Of a DNA stretch of 64,000 nt, positions 10,436 through 37,137 are shown in pieces. The stretch covers positions 28,501 to 92,500 of the forward strand of contig NW_026112163.1 of NCBI RefSeq assembly GCF_024679095.1, in the 5' to 3' direction. The position numbers and the translations under genes are program-made. The notes under the pieces are model-generated. The model searched no databases. It saw only the letters and a program-made list of their open reading frames with translations, and was not told the DNA's origin. This stretch comes from Eriocheir sinensis. Taxonomy: Eukaryota > Arthropoda > Malacostraca > Decapoda > Varunidae. How positions within the stretch are numbered: the first letter of the stretch is position 1; each line of letters opens with the position of its first letter.

Positions 10436-10582
10436 GATGGGTGGTCTTCAGGACAGCATGTGGGTGGTCTTGGGCCACTCGGCGGTGACTGAAAAATCCC
10501 AGGTGGTAGCGGCGGATTCGAACCCAAATCATCCACGACGCAGTGAATACTGGACCGGCACGCTAACCACTCAGCCACCGCC
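10436..10582 (-). mobile_element. tRNA-derived SINE
   Basis: Read on the minus strand from 10582, the head has an A-box-like TGGCTGAGTGGTTAGCGTG and a B box GGGTTCGAATCC (about 10513-10524). A conserved tail follows, containing GGGATTTTTCA and ending with GTGGTC-type sequence. The same tail occurs at 40901-41033. It does not fold as a mature tRNA gene, so a SINE is the better call. Confidence 0.7.
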
Positions 10583-10793
10583 TTGGATACCAACAGAAAA
10601 ATGATGTATTTGTTATGGGTTGTCTTAAAATACGTATGTGTAAAGAAGGCGACGCAATGTCCCTCCCCCTTCCTCCACCAGCAGTGGGCAGCGGCTGTCA
10701 GTCATGGCAGGCCACATAAATTTTAGGGCTGGGTTAGGCTAGGTTAGGACAACAACAGGTCTTTGAACAAAAATAAATTTGAATTAATAAGAT
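10583..10793. other. Short spacer
   Basis: No feature is supported. A GGTTAGGCTAGGTTAGG run at about 10732 is common intergenic sequence in arthropods. Confidence 0.3.
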
Positions 10794-11545
10794 ATGGGGA
10801 AAATGGCCACCTCAAGATCACAGTGCCAGGTGAAAGGTCAAGAAATTGCAGATAAGAGCTCCGTGCATGACCTGGGGGTACTAGTTAGTAATGACTTTTC
10901 ACCCACTGAGCACATTGACATCACAAGGACGGCCAGCAGGATGACAGGACTCTGCACCTTCAAGACGAGGGAACCCGAACACCTCCTCCCGCTCTGTAAG
11001 TCCCTGGTGTTGTCGAAAATGGAATACCTGTGCCATCTGTGGTCCCCACACAAAATGTACAATATCAAGCGACTGGAACAGACACAAAGGGTCTTCACAA
11101 GGAAGCTGAACTCAATGAAAAATCTGAGTTACTGGGACAGGCTCAAGACTCTGCAACTCTACTCCCTCCAAGGACGAAGAGATAGTACTACATAATTAAC
11201 ACTGAAGAAGCAAGTGCCTAACCCATCACCACAAACTGAAGGAGGGATAACACGCCAGACACCCCCCTAATTTGGCCGCACCTGCCCCAGAACATCCATT
11301 GAAACAGTCAGTCAATGTCTTAGGTCCATACATGCTACCAGCTTTAGCAACGAGGGGCCAAGACTATTCAACTGCCTGCCCAGGGGCATCAGGGACACCT
11401 CAAACTGCAGCATGGAGACCTTCATAAGAAAATTTGACCTGTTTCTGCAGGGGATCCCTGATGAGCTCCCTTTCCTACACGCGACTACTCCAAGGGTGGC
11501 AGAGAGTAGCTCCCTCCCTGACCAGCTGAGGCACATTAGGGACCG
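10794..11545 (+). pseudogene. CR1/Jockey-type LINE, reverse transcriptase 3' fragment
   Basis: The frame from about 10794 to 11195 matches the C-terminal region of LINE reverse transcriptases: VHDLGVLVSNDFSPTEHI, LCKSLVLSKMEYLCHLWSP, KRLEQTQRVFTRKL and a WDRLKTLQLYSLQGRR end. After a frameshift it continues to about 11545 with SFSNEGPRLFNCLP and ETFIRKFDLFLQGIPDELP, typical of the far C-terminus. The catalytic palm (YADD) and the endonuclease are missing, so this is a 5'-truncated dead copy. It runs straight into a foldback element. Confidence 0.8.
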
Positions 11546-11788
11546 CTTTCACAGTCATTTTGTTTGTTTTTATCGTTACAAATGGCGGTGATTGCCGCTA
11601 TAGTATTTCCACGTAAAACTGGCCTATGGGGTTGTGGCGGCTGCGGGGTGAGCCCAGCCCCGCACCTTACCACATACTCTCAACACCTCTCACCTCTACC
11701 ACTACCCCATAGGCCAGTTTCACGTGGAAAAATATGCGTTGATCACCGCCATTGGTAACGATCAAAACAAACAAAATGACTGTGAAAG
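11546..11788. mobile_element. Foldback MITE with about 84-bp arms
   Basis: Arms 11546-11630 and 11705-11788 are nearly perfect inverted copies beginning CTTTCACAGTCATTTTG. The loop of about 75 bp is GC-rich at its start and C/A-rich later. No open frame belongs to it. No clear target duplication was found, so the superfamily is not assigned. Confidence 0.75.
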
Positions 11789-11878
11789 GGAACAGTGTTG
11801 GGGCGGTGGACTCCCAAGTCGCCCAAAGTGAACATCACCTACACTGCAACAAGACAAGACCCATAACTTAAAATAAAG

Positions 11879-12106
11879 TTAGTTCCGTATTGGACACTCA
11901 CCCTGGGGGGCGGCCTGCACGCCGAGGGGGAGCTCCTCCTCCACGAGAAACACTGCCAGGGCACTTAAGGGCACGCGGCGGACCTCGACCTTGATCTTGA
12001 TGTCACAGGGGACTTGTTTGCTTCCTCCTCCTCTTCTTTTTCTCCTTCCTTTATAGCTTCTTGGGTCCTTCTTGATTGTTTGACTTTTCTGTCTCCCTAT
12101 ATTCAA
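11879..12106 (-). CDS. Unidentified candidate exon
   Basis: On the minus strand a GC-rich stretch reads KQVPCDIKIKVEVRRVPLS, then VFLVEEELPLGVQAAP, and ends at CCCAGG followed by GTGAGT (about 11896-11901), a strong splice donor. The upstream part is low-complexity (KGRRKRRGGG). The composition contrast with the AT-rich flanks suggests real coding sequence, but I recognise no family and cannot find partner exons. Confidence 0.25.
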   Translation of the reverse strand: MNIGRQKSQTIKKDPRSYKGRRKRRGGGSKQVPCDIKIKVEVRRVPLSALAVFLVEEELPLGVQAAPQGECPIRN

Positions 12107-13436
12107 ACTTACCTATTTTCTCCTTTCCGATTGACCTATTTTTCCACTTTTTTTATTTTATTTCCCTGTTTTCCTCTTTTCCCTTCTCTTGTTTATCTGC
12201 AACAATAAACTATCAATCAATCAAATCTCCTCTTTGTACATCTTCTTAGGTCCTTCTTGAGTCTTTATTTTTTTCTGTGTACCTATATTCAGATTTTCCT
12301 GTTTTTTTCTTCTAATTTAGTACATATTTTTTCCCCATTTTTCTTTTATTTCCGTATTTTCTTCTTCTTTTGATCTGATCTGCTTCTTTTTTCTCTTCTT
12401 CACACTATATTCAGGTTTTCCTATTTTCCGATTTGCCTATTTTTCCTATTTTTTCTTCTTTTCTTTCTAACTGGAGACTTTTTATGCCCTAAGTTGTTGT
12501 CTTTTTATGCATTTTATTTATGGTCTTTTATTTCTTGTATTTTCTTTTCCTTACGCTTAGTTTTATCCTTGGAGGAATAATACATGGAGTGGCCCTCAGC
12601 GGGTCGCTCTCTTGGAGGAAGATTCTTCCTCCTCTTGAGCATGCATTGCCTAACTTTGTAATAAACTACCGATGAAGTCCTTAAAGCCCCGGACCTGACA
12701 ACGTATATCCTATACTGCTTAACCCTAGAATGGAAACCGTTTGCCGTTTGGCACAAAAATTAAGGTGTTTTTGAAACTCGCGCTCACTGTGGTTAACCTT
12801 GGCCGAATTTTTCAACTCATTCACGGGCATGTATTAGTGCGTCGGGTGCCCTGTTGAGGAGAGGGTATCACAGTCCTCTGCTCCCTCTCACTTCTCTGGT
12901 ATGAGTGCCCCGTGTGCCATTCGGCACCGTGTTTCCAGTAACGTTATTTTTGTTGTCGAATAAAGTTTTGGAAGTGGCCATTTTGACCCAGGTGTGACGA
13001 CATGTAGGAATTTTTTTTGGGGGGGTGAGTATACATTAGCCTTTGTACTTCACAAAAACACTACATTAGTTTTTTTTTTTTTTTTATTCGGTGATGCGTG
13101 ATAACGTCCATGTTACGAGACAGATCGTTCAATGAGTATGACTTGGCAGCATTTATTTGGTGTGAGGACGTACTTTCATCACGTTGCAAGCAGGAGAATC
13201 GCCATTTTCCTTTGTCATTCGGTACATGGTTTCCTGGCGCCGTATGATCAACCATTCGTATCTCACCATTTGGTCCTAATTCCTCCATTGTGGTCGCAAG
13301 TGCTGCTCCGTACGTGCGATGTTCAAACAAAGATTACATATAAAAGAAAGACAGGAAAGCTGAACGAAACTCTGTGAGCAGCAGGCGTCGGCTCATTAGA
13401 TGGCCTTGGTGTAATACCGACACCCAGGACCAAGAC
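12107..13436. other. Pyrimidine-rich degenerate repeats and spacer
   Basis: From about 12030 to 12500 the plus strand is T/C-rich with three loose repeats of a TCCTTCTTGA...CTATATTCA...TTTTCCTATTTT pattern, perhaps an old LINE tail. TTAACCCTAGAA at 12719-12730 looks like a canonical piggyBac end, but no partner end was found. No exon is supported in the rest. Confidence 0.35.
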
Positions 13437-14470
13437 CAAGACCCCAAGACATGAAAACATTGAGGCAGAGAATGAGTATCAGAATACATGGTCAGATTAT
13501 GTAAGGCAACAGAGGGTCACTAAACGGAAGATTAGGGAGGCCAAGGTCAGGCGTGAGAGGAGTGTGATTGAGGCTCTGAAAGAAAAAGGCCTAGAAGGTG
13601 GGCGTGGATGGTATAAATTCTTGAGGGGTGAGAGTGACTGATAGTGAAACCGTGGAATGCTTGAAAGTAAATGGTGAGGATATCAGGGACACAGATAGAA
13701 AGAAAGAGTGTATAAAGGTTTCTGGGAAGAGATTGGAGGGTTGGGTGAAGTTTTGAGTGTGTGAGGGAGGTCTAACGCTTGAGAGGAAGGATGCGGATGA
13801 GCTGAATGAGAGAATTAGCAGAGAGGAAGTCGAGGTATGTTTGAAGAAGCAGAAGAATTGCAAGGCAGCAGGACTGGATGAGATCCCGTATGAATTGTAT
13901 AAGAATGGAGGTGAGGTGGTGATAGACAGGATGACTGTGCTGTTCAACTGTGTATGGGAGAATGAGAGAGTGGCTCGGGAATGGAACGAATGCAGAGTGA
14001 CTCTGATACAGAAGGGAGGACATAGGAGTAAGAAAGAGCTGAAGAATTATAGACCGATAGCCCTGGCGAATACGGTGGGAAAGATCATATGTGCTGTGTA
14101 GAATGAAAGGCTCTGTAAGTGGATTGAAAGAGAGTGCTGGGTGAGGAGCAGAATGGTTTTTCCACAGACAGGAGGGCAGAGGACAATGTGTGTGTGGTAA
14201 ATGAGATGATAGAGAGGAAAAAGAGGAATGGAAGTCCGTTGTATCTTGGGTTTCTTGATATTGAGAAAGCGTATGATAGAGTAAACAGGGAGGTGATGTG
14301 CAAGGTACTGGAGAAAGTAGGTTTGAGTGATAAGATTGTGCGAATCATAAGGAGTATGTATGTGGATATGGTTAGGAACATTAGAGACAGAGTGGGTGAG
14401 GAGTGAAAGAGGTGTTAGGCAGGGCTACATCCTGTCTCCAACTCTCTTCAGTCTGTATACTGTTGTGCTG
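13437..14470 (+). pseudogene. LINE reverse transcriptase, N-terminal half, frameshifted
   Basis: In three successive frames the sequence gives a coiled basic stretch (VTKRKIREAKVRRERSV), a linker, then reverse-transcriptase fingers and palm: KNCKAAGLDEIPYELYKN, KELKNYRPIALANTVGK, EEQNGFSTDRRAEDN and GFLDIEKAYDRVNREVM. These are motifs 1 to 4 of non-LTR reverse transcriptases. Stops or frameshifts fall near 13645, 13755, 14100, 14130 and 14405. The copy stops just after LSPTLFSLYT, before the YADD motif, where the dispersed repeat at 14507 begins. Two other scraps in the window (39875-40020 and 47330-47861) may be later parts of the same family. Confidence 0.8.
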
Positions 14471-15011
14471 GAAGCTTCCCCAGGAAGACCATAGGCCTCT
14501 AGAAGGCTCCGGGAGGCATATATTCACTCTGTATACTCCACTCGCACTCCTGCGAGAACGGTAGGCAGACGGCTTTAGGTAAGGGGTGACTCCAACAAAC
14601 TTGCTGCGCGCTGTGATTCTCGCCGTCCTTAGAGGTTAAGGGGTGACTCCAACAAACTTGCTGCGCGCTGTGATTTTCGGCGTTCTTAGACATATCACCT
14701 GTGTGTGTGTGTGCGCTCGCCGTTATTTGTGTGTGAATGCACGTATCCGTCGTGTGCGTTGTGTCATGCTGTATAGTGTAGTTATTTTTTCTCAAGGTAA
14801 ATATTTAACGTGAAAGGGCTATATATAAGAATTTATCATGTTTTATTTCTTTATCATGCTAAGAATAGGTATATCTATGTGTCTGTCTGACTCTGCGTCT
14901 CTGTCTGATCGTGTAGTAATTTTTTCTCAAGGTAGATATAATATATTGTGATAGGGATTTATATATTCTCTAATATTTTTTTTTTTTATTATTTTTTTTA
15001 TCTATATGACC

Positions 15012-30311
<15,300 letters not shown>

Positions 30312-30407
30312 GACAATAGTACGTATTCTTTTGACCATAAGTAAGTTACTGTGTGTGAAATAATATATGTTCAACTGGTTTAAGAAATATTCATTAATTC
30401 CACCCCC

Positions 30408-30409
<2 letters not shown>

Positions 30410-30492
<83 letters not shown>
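30410..30492. repeat. (AT)n microsatellite
   Basis: Tail-side tract of the dispersed repeat that follows. Confidence 0.95.
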
Positions 30493-30495
<3 letters not shown>

Positions 30496-31034
30496 TGAAG
30501 AAACTAATGCAGTAGTTCGCAGAGAGAGAAGAGGTCATATACTTACCATGAAGAAAAATAAACATGATGAGTGCATATATAAAGCCCTTTCACATTATAT
30601 TATATCTACCTTGAGAAAAAATTACTACACGATCAGACAGAGACGCAGAGTCAGACAGACACATAGATATACCTATTCTTAGCATGATAAAGAAATAAAA
30701 CATGATAAATTCTTATATATAGCCCTTTCACGTTAAATATTTACCTTGAGAAAAAATAACTACACTATACAGCATGACACAACGCACACGACGGATACGT
30801 GCATTCACACACAAATAACGGCGAGCGCACACACACACACAGGTGATATGTCTAAGAACGCCGAAAATCACAGCGCGCAGCAAGTTTGTTGGAGTCACCC
30901 CTTAACCTCTAAGAACGGCGAGAATCACAGCGCGCAGCAAGTTTGTTGGAGTCACCCCTTACCTAAAGCCGTCTGCCTACCGTTCTCGCAGGAGTGCGAG
31001 TGGAGTATACAGAGTGAATATATGCCTCCGGGAG
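30493..31034 (+). repeat. Dispersed repeat with (AT)n tail, copy B
   Basis: Inverted partner of 14507-15098 with the same order of landmarks, including the duplicated GCGCGCAGCAAGTTTGTTGG block (about 30871-30955). Here the (CT)n expansion of copy A is only a few GAGA units. Immediately after it comes GC-rich sequence (GGGGGGCGGGGAGC...GGGGCGCGGCC). Confidence 0.75.
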
Positions 31035-31230
31035 AAGCGAGCAGGGGGGCGGGGAGCAAAGCGAGCCGTCCACGCCCCGTGGGGCGCGGCCAGACGCCAA
31101 GCGGGAAGTGTTGCCAACTCGCATATATTTTTGCTACATGTTCTTGTATGATCTAAAATACTGTAACATTCTAGACTGTACAGTTCTGGATATATATATA
31201 GGAGAAGAGGGCGAGAGAGTCCAGTCCCAG
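31035..31230. other. Possible 5' LTR U3 of Gypsy element 2
   Basis: Contains a TATA-like ATATATATAGG (31190-31202) about 30 bases before the sequence shared with the 3' LTR. Most of the stretch does not match the region upstream of the 3' LTR copy. Confidence 0.35.
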
Positions 31231-31475
31231 TGTAAACATGTAAATATTAATCCTAAATATCTATCCGTTTCCACTTCTTCTCCCTCTATCTGTATAAATC
31301 CTCTTAGACTAGACAACCTCATGAACGAACGATGACTCACATAGCTTGTGCGGCTGCCGAGGGCAGTCATCATTTCGTCTCGATAGAGTTCGCATCACAC
31401 GCTCCGTGTAAGCCACAAAACCAGTAAAAAGACAATTTAAGCAAAGACTTTAACTCCAAACCTGCTAAACTTATA
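31231..31475 (+). repeat. 5' LTR, shared R-U5 part, of Gypsy element 2
   Basis: Starts TGTAAACATGTAAATATT and ends AAACTTATA. Compared with the 3' copy it has a different stretch at about 31350-31390 (GGCTGCCGAGGGCAG... against a CATCATCATCG run). Confidence 0.8.
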
Positions 31476-31909
31476 TTGGTGGCAGCGGTTACAACGCGAT
31501 TACAAAGCGATTACAACGGATGTAGCATAAAATAATACTGGCCTACACAGTGCCTCAAATTCCGTGGTGACTCCGTTGGCAACGACTCAGTGAACCAGTC
31601 TTTCCTCAAGCGACCTCACAACTGCTTCACACCCAAAGTATCTTACCATTTCCTTACGGATTACCTACGAATCTTCCTATAAAATTACCTTTAATCTTAC
31701 TTAAATTTTCCCTTCCTATAATTTTCCTTATATACGTCCTAATATCTCCCCTACATTACAGCTTGTGCCGGAGAGCAGAGAGAAGTGAGTTAAACCACAT
31801 CTCCTGCGACCCAGTCTCCCCCCTCACCATACATCAGCCATACCATCATGCTCTGGTCTCCTTACAAATGCATCGGACACAGCTAAGTGACTCCCCCGTC
31901 TAACTCCCC
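31476..31909 (+). other. Primer-binding-like site and leader of Gypsy element 2
   Basis: TTGGTGGCAGCGGTTAC directly follows the LTR. The remaining 400 bases have no frame of note. Gag starts at 31910 in the context CCCCATGTCC. Confidence 0.65.
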
Positions 31910-33094
31910 ATGTCCCAGGATCGAAAATTGGAAGAGGCTCTATCCTCTGCCTTCAGCGGTTTAACGATTGATACTCCCCATCACACAGTCCTCCGTTCAG
32001 GAGCTGCTTATCCAAAACCTATTCCCCCAGCACCCCCATTACCTCCTGCAAAGACGCTCCCCTCAGACTTTTCACCAGAGCCTTCCCAGACTACTTCCTC
32101 TTCCCAGACAGAACAGCACCAAAGTGACACAACCATGAGTGACAAACCTCAAAACGTCATTTTAAGGGGCGAGGATAAAAATCCAAAATATACGGGCTCA
32201 GAGGAGACCGGCCCCGACCTCCTAACTCACCTGCAGAGGGTAGAGGATGCTTTTACCAAATTCCAATATACAAATGAAAAGGAGAAATTGGCCCACCTTT
32301 ACGACAGCATCCACACGGGCCCTTGTCGGGCTCAATCCATTATAAAAAGTGACGCATTCAAGAAAGCCAAAACATATGATGAAGCGAAAGCAAATCTCAT
32401 CAGCCATTTCGGCTCCACATGCAAACAGGGTGCCCTGTCAGTCTTGTTCCGCCTAGCGGCTACCTACCGTCCCAAAATAAAGGCTAATATTGCAGTGGAT
32501 GACTGTTTAGGCGTCGCGGGTGGAGCCTTCACAGAGTTTGAAACCCAATTCCGTCACTCCCCGTGGACTACCGATGAGAAAATGAACCTTGAGGATGTGT
32601 GCCGCCTTTTCTCATACTTTATCTTTCTCCTCAATTGCACGGAGACACTCTTCAAAGAGTTACAAAAGGAAGAACCCCTACCAAAAGGTAGAACCCTTTT
32701 CAACCACATCAGTCCCCTGTCGGGACGAGAGCCACCAACAGAACCCACATCCTCAGCGGTGAGGGGTGTCAGACTTCAGAGGGGGCGTCCCCAAAGTCGC
32801 TCCCCGACCGGAGCTCAGACCCCTAGGAACCGCTCTGCCACACCCCGCGGCCGCCGCCCTTACACTAGAGGCAGGGGTCGCGGGCGTGGCTATAACACTC
32901 AATATTGTTACAACTGCAGAATCACAGGACACCATACACGTAATTGCTGGTACGGCAGCAACACCCAACAGTCAAATCAATATTGTTCCTACCATAAGAC
33001 ATCAGGCCATAACACCAAGGATTGCCGCGCGAGGCCCCGGGGAGGTACCTCGTCGGGGGAAGCCTCGCGCGCCACGTCTCCCGCAATAACATAG
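31910..33094 (+). CDS. Gag of Gypsy element 2
   Basis: An intact 394-codon frame. A proline/serine-rich N-terminus (residues 25-90) precedes a capsid-like helical region (YTGSEETGPDLLTHLQRVED, then KEKLAHLYDSI). The C-terminus is arginine/glycine-rich (YTRGRGRGRGYN) with one standard zinc knuckle, CYNCRITGHHTRNC, and a second variant in which a His replaces the second Cys (CSYHKTSGHNTKDC). The gag and pol frames overlap by about 70 bases with pol in the -1 frame, the usual Gypsy arrangement for ribosomal frameshifting. Confidence 0.85.
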   Translation: MSQDRKLEEALSSAFSGLTIDTPHHTVLRSGAAYPKPIPPAPPLPPAKTLPSDFSPEPSQTTSSSQTEQHQSDTTMSDKPQNVILRGEDKNPKYTGSEETGPDLLTHLQRVEDAFTKFQYTNEKEKLAHLYDSIHTGPCRAQSIIKSDAFKKAKTYDEAKANLISHFGSTCKQGALSVLFRLAATYRPKIKANIAVDDCLGVAGGAFTEFETQFRHSPWTTDEKMNLEDVCRLFSYFIFLLNCTETLFKELQKEEPLPKGRTLFNHISPLSGREPPTEPTSSAVRGVRLQRGRPQSRSPTGAQTPRNRSATPRGRRPYTRGRGRGRGYNTQYCYNCRITGHHTRNCWYGSNTQQSNQYCSYHKTSGHNTKDCRARPRGGTSSGEASRATSPAIT

Positions 33095-36000
33095 GCTCAG
33101 GTACAAAATCACACCAGGTGTGTGGTATTCATACAACACCCCCAACCCGCACACCTTTAAACAAACCAAGTACATCCACAGCTCATTTTGACATTGAAAC
33201 CCAACCTACGGATGTTGAAACCACTACCATGAAACACCATCGCATCGCTCTTTATCCCCAATCCTCCCTTGCCATGACTGTCCCTGCTCAGTGTAATGGT
33301 CACCAAATTAGTGTTTTCATGGACACAGGGGCATGTCCCAATATCATAAACATCGGAACATTGCGTGCCTTACATGACGCAAAGACAACCTTGGTATTGG
33401 AACCTCCCTGCCTAAAATTAAGTGGACTAGATGACACATCATTTAAAGTAGTTGGACACACCCCCTTGTCTATTCAGTTGGCTAACTCCCTGTCCCCGAT
33501 TACAGCCACCTTTCATGTGTGTCATGGTTTGAATATCCCAGGTGATATTCTTTTGGGTCTTCAATCTATGCGGGAACACTGCTTATCCCTAGCTCCAGCA
33601 GAAGATTGTGTTTACCAACATGAAACACCAATTAGGACACTCACGGTCCCAAAGCCATTATTGTGCACTTCTCCCTCCGCCGATGGAGAATATACTCATC
33701 TTTCTAGCGTGGCCCAGCGGTCACTGGTTGATAATTCATCTCCAGCAGTGCATGTTATTAAGGAACAAAGTGCATCATCCTCCAATTCATTACCTCCCTC
33801 TCCCTCTTCTTCCTCTTCGCAAGAGCATTTGAGGGTCCACGGCGTTCTGGGGACTGACGTCACGTTAGAAGGACGTGGATCAGCTATGCTTCAAATGCGT
33901 CTTGCTGGTATAAGTGATGAATGTGAGGCTATCTGTATGAGTGAGAGCTTGAAGATGAAAGCCATGACTATGGAGGATGCACTTTGCAAAGTAGATAAAA
34001 ATGGTCAAACCTTCCTAATAATGCACAACTCATCCCCATACGTACGCAAGTTCCGTCAAGGGACATGCGTCGTTGACTTTGAAGTTCTACCTGAACGCAT
34101 AGGTAGCGTACAGGAATCAGAGATCATCTCCCCCTCTGAAATCTTGCGGAGTGATCATCATAAACAAAAAGTAAATGATTACCTAGCTACTCATCTCGAA
34201 GATCTAGCTTTTCCAGAAGCAAGGGAGAAATTGCACAACCTACTAGATACATACCACTCCATTGTCAGTCTGCCGGATGATCCTATTGGATCCACAAATG
34301 TTTTAACACATACAATACCGGTTGATCCCAATACCAACCCCATCTATGTGCCTGCATACAGAACACCACACTCTCAAAGAGCTATCCTAGATACTGCAGT
34401 TAAAAACATGTTAGCATCAGGTATCATAGAACACACTACTTCTCCCTGGAACTTTCCCATTTTCCTTGTGAAGAAGAAAAACGGCCAATTTCGGCCAGTT
34501 GTAGACTACAGGAAACTAAATGCTGTTTCGCACCCTCAAAGATACCCCTTACCTCACTTGCAGGATATTTTAAGCAGCATGGGCACCAACAACAAGGTTT
34601 TCACGACCTTAGATTTAGCAAGTGGCTATTGGCAGGTAGACCTCGATGAGCATAGTAAACCGCTTACAGCCTTCTCTACCCCTTCGGGTCACTGGCAGTT
34701 TCGTAAACTCCCCTTTGGAGTTAGTGGTGCGCCACTAACGTTCCAAAGACTAGTCAACAAAGTTTTGCATGGCCTCCTTGGCAAACAGGTTTTCGCCTTT
34801 ATAGATGACATCATCATAGTGTCACAGGATGTCGACTCACACATTACTACAAGAAGTATTTAATCGCCTTTACCAGGCAGGTCTAACTGTGTTTCCCAAA
34901 ATGTCATTTTTTGCGTCCAAGCATCACATACTTAGGCCATGTACTAGATCAGAATGGTGTACATACGACTCCTGACAAGGTCAAGGCTATTTTTAACTAT
35001 CCTGTGCCAACAGACGTGAAATCTGTCCGCTCCTTCCTAGGACTGTCCGGGTACTATCGATCCGTGATCAAGGACAATTCACGCATTGCCAGACCCATCA
35101 CTCAACTTTTGCGCAAAGACTCACATTTACATGGGGGCGGAACATCAGGAAGCTTTTGATTACCTTAGAACAACACTAACATCCCCGCCTGTCCTGGCCT
35201 ACCCAGACCACAAAAGACTTTTCCTGTACACAGACGCTTGTGGCAAGGGCCTAGGAGCCGCTCTCATGCAATATGATGTTAGAAATAAATTACAACCTCT
35301 AGCATATGCAAGTCGCACGCTCAACAAAGCAGAATCAAACTACAGTACTACCCACCTTGAGGCCCTTGCGGTCGTGTGGGCATTACGTCATTTTCGTGAC
35401 ATCATTTATGGCTACAATATCCATGTCAGAACCGACCACGCAGCCGTGGTGGAATTATTCAATACTAAAACCCTCACGGGGAAATTGGCCCGATGGAGCC
35501 TCATTGTCCAAGACTTTAATCCCTCATTTGCTCATGTCCCTGGAGCAGTAAATCAGGTAGCGGACGCCCTATCCAGAAATATCGGCGCGATAATGGACAT
35601 GAATGTAGATCATTTTGATGACCCAAGTCGAACTCATGACCCAACTTTGAATGATTCCATACGCGCAGCGCAACAAACAGATAACTTCTGTCAACCCATC
35701 CTATACTATCTGCAGAGTGGCGACCCCAATTCCTTGCCAACGCTTCCTGTCCCCTTAACTGACTTTGATCTCAACGACGGCATCCTCGTCAGGAATACAT
35801 ACATCACAACTAAATACGGTCCGCATAGGGAAGTTACACAAATCGTCGTACCAGAAAGCCTAGTCTCTATGATCTTGCATAACATACATTCTTCCCCTCA
35901 TGCAGGCCATCCTGGAAAAGGTAGAGCTTTGATGCAAGCCCGTTTGTTATATTATTGGCCACGTATGCGGCTCGACATCATTGATTACATCAACAACTGC

Positions 36001-36890
36001 CACACTTGTGCAGAAAATTATGGATCCATTACTCAGCAAGTCCCCCCATCAAAAGCTATCCCATACCTTTAGAGCCATGGGATACCATTGCTATTGACCT
36101 ATTAAAATTACCCCAAACTACTGAAGGCCACAAATACCTATTGGTTGCCATTGATCATTTCAGTCGTTTCTCGGTTCTAGTTCCCATAATGGACAAGCAG
36201 AAAGCAACTACTGTGGCTAAAGCTCTCATTGATGAAGTCTTTTGTAAATATAACACCCTAAAGTCCTCATCTCAGATAATGGCACAGAATTTAAAAATAA
36301 AATCATGGAGGCAATCTGCAGGGAATACCAAGTTGATAAGGTAAATACCATGGCTTATCATCCAGCTTCAATGGCATGGTCGAGCGACACAATCGAAAAA
36401 TCATTCAGACACTTCGCTCTCTGGTCGGTGATGTCTCAGTAACTTGGCACGAATGGATGCCTCAGGTAATGGCTTCTCTTAACTCATCTCTCCATAAATC
36501 AATAGGTGACACACCTCATTTGTCATTTTGGCCAGGACCATCGATTGCCATACTCATTCCTCCTCAAAGAGGACACATCCATCTATAATTTTGATGACTA
36601 CGTTCGAGTCAGAGGGACAGACTTCAGAAGATCTATAAACGGGTTACCTCCAACATCGAGGATAGCAAGGCTGCCATGAATGCGTCACAATGAAATCAGC
36701 AACCGACAAATTATTGGTCACAGGGACATTGTCTATTTAAAATTCAGGAACCCAAAACAAACTAGCACCTCGCTTTGAGGACCATACCGCGTACTGTCCT
36801 ACGACAAGGGAATAAGGTCAAGATCCGCCACCTGACTACCTTGGAAACAAAGCTTGCACACCTAGACCACCTAAAACGCACTAACCGACC
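33022..36890 (+). pseudogene. Pol of Gypsy element 2: protease, RT, RNase H, integrase
   Basis: The frame 33022-34863 holds the protease (VFMDTGACPNIINIG, about residue 95) and RT (PVVDYRKLNAV, TTLDLASGYWQVDL, PFGVSGAPLTFQRL, catalytic box FIDD). A frameshift near 34850 moves to PSITYLGHVLDQNGV and FLGLSGYYRSVI. Another near 35130 leads into RNase H (LYTDACGKGLGAAL, RTDHAAVVEL) and the integrase HHCC domain (HNIHSSPHAGHPGK, HTCAEN), stopping at 36072. The integrase core continues broken: WDTIAIDLLKLP (36076), SDNGTEF (about 36274), NGMVERHNRK (36371). A GPYRVLSYDKG (GPY/F) piece lies near 36778. Four or more frame breaks make it non-coding as a whole. Confidence 0.85.
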
Positions 36891-37137
36891 TTCTTCCTCA
36901 ACCTGTGAGAGTCGACCCCTGCGCCTGACGACCCTCTAACGACACCGACAAATACTTCAGGCCCAGCTGAGGTGGACACTACCAACGACTACAGGAAGAA
37001 ACTAAGATCATACACATCTGCAAACTGATGCATTTGTACGGAGAACCATCTTCATCCCTTAGTGTCCTTCTCTTCTCTCACATTTTTTTTTACCTTATCC
37101 ATCCACTAACCACTTTCTATTATCTCACCCAGTTGCG

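Noticed and set aside
10510..10582. tRNA genes suggested by A and B boxes (also at 17660, 18550, 41000 and 48510)
   Set aside because: Arms do not pair into a cloverleaf by eye and each is joined to a shared non-tRNA body, so they are SINE heads.
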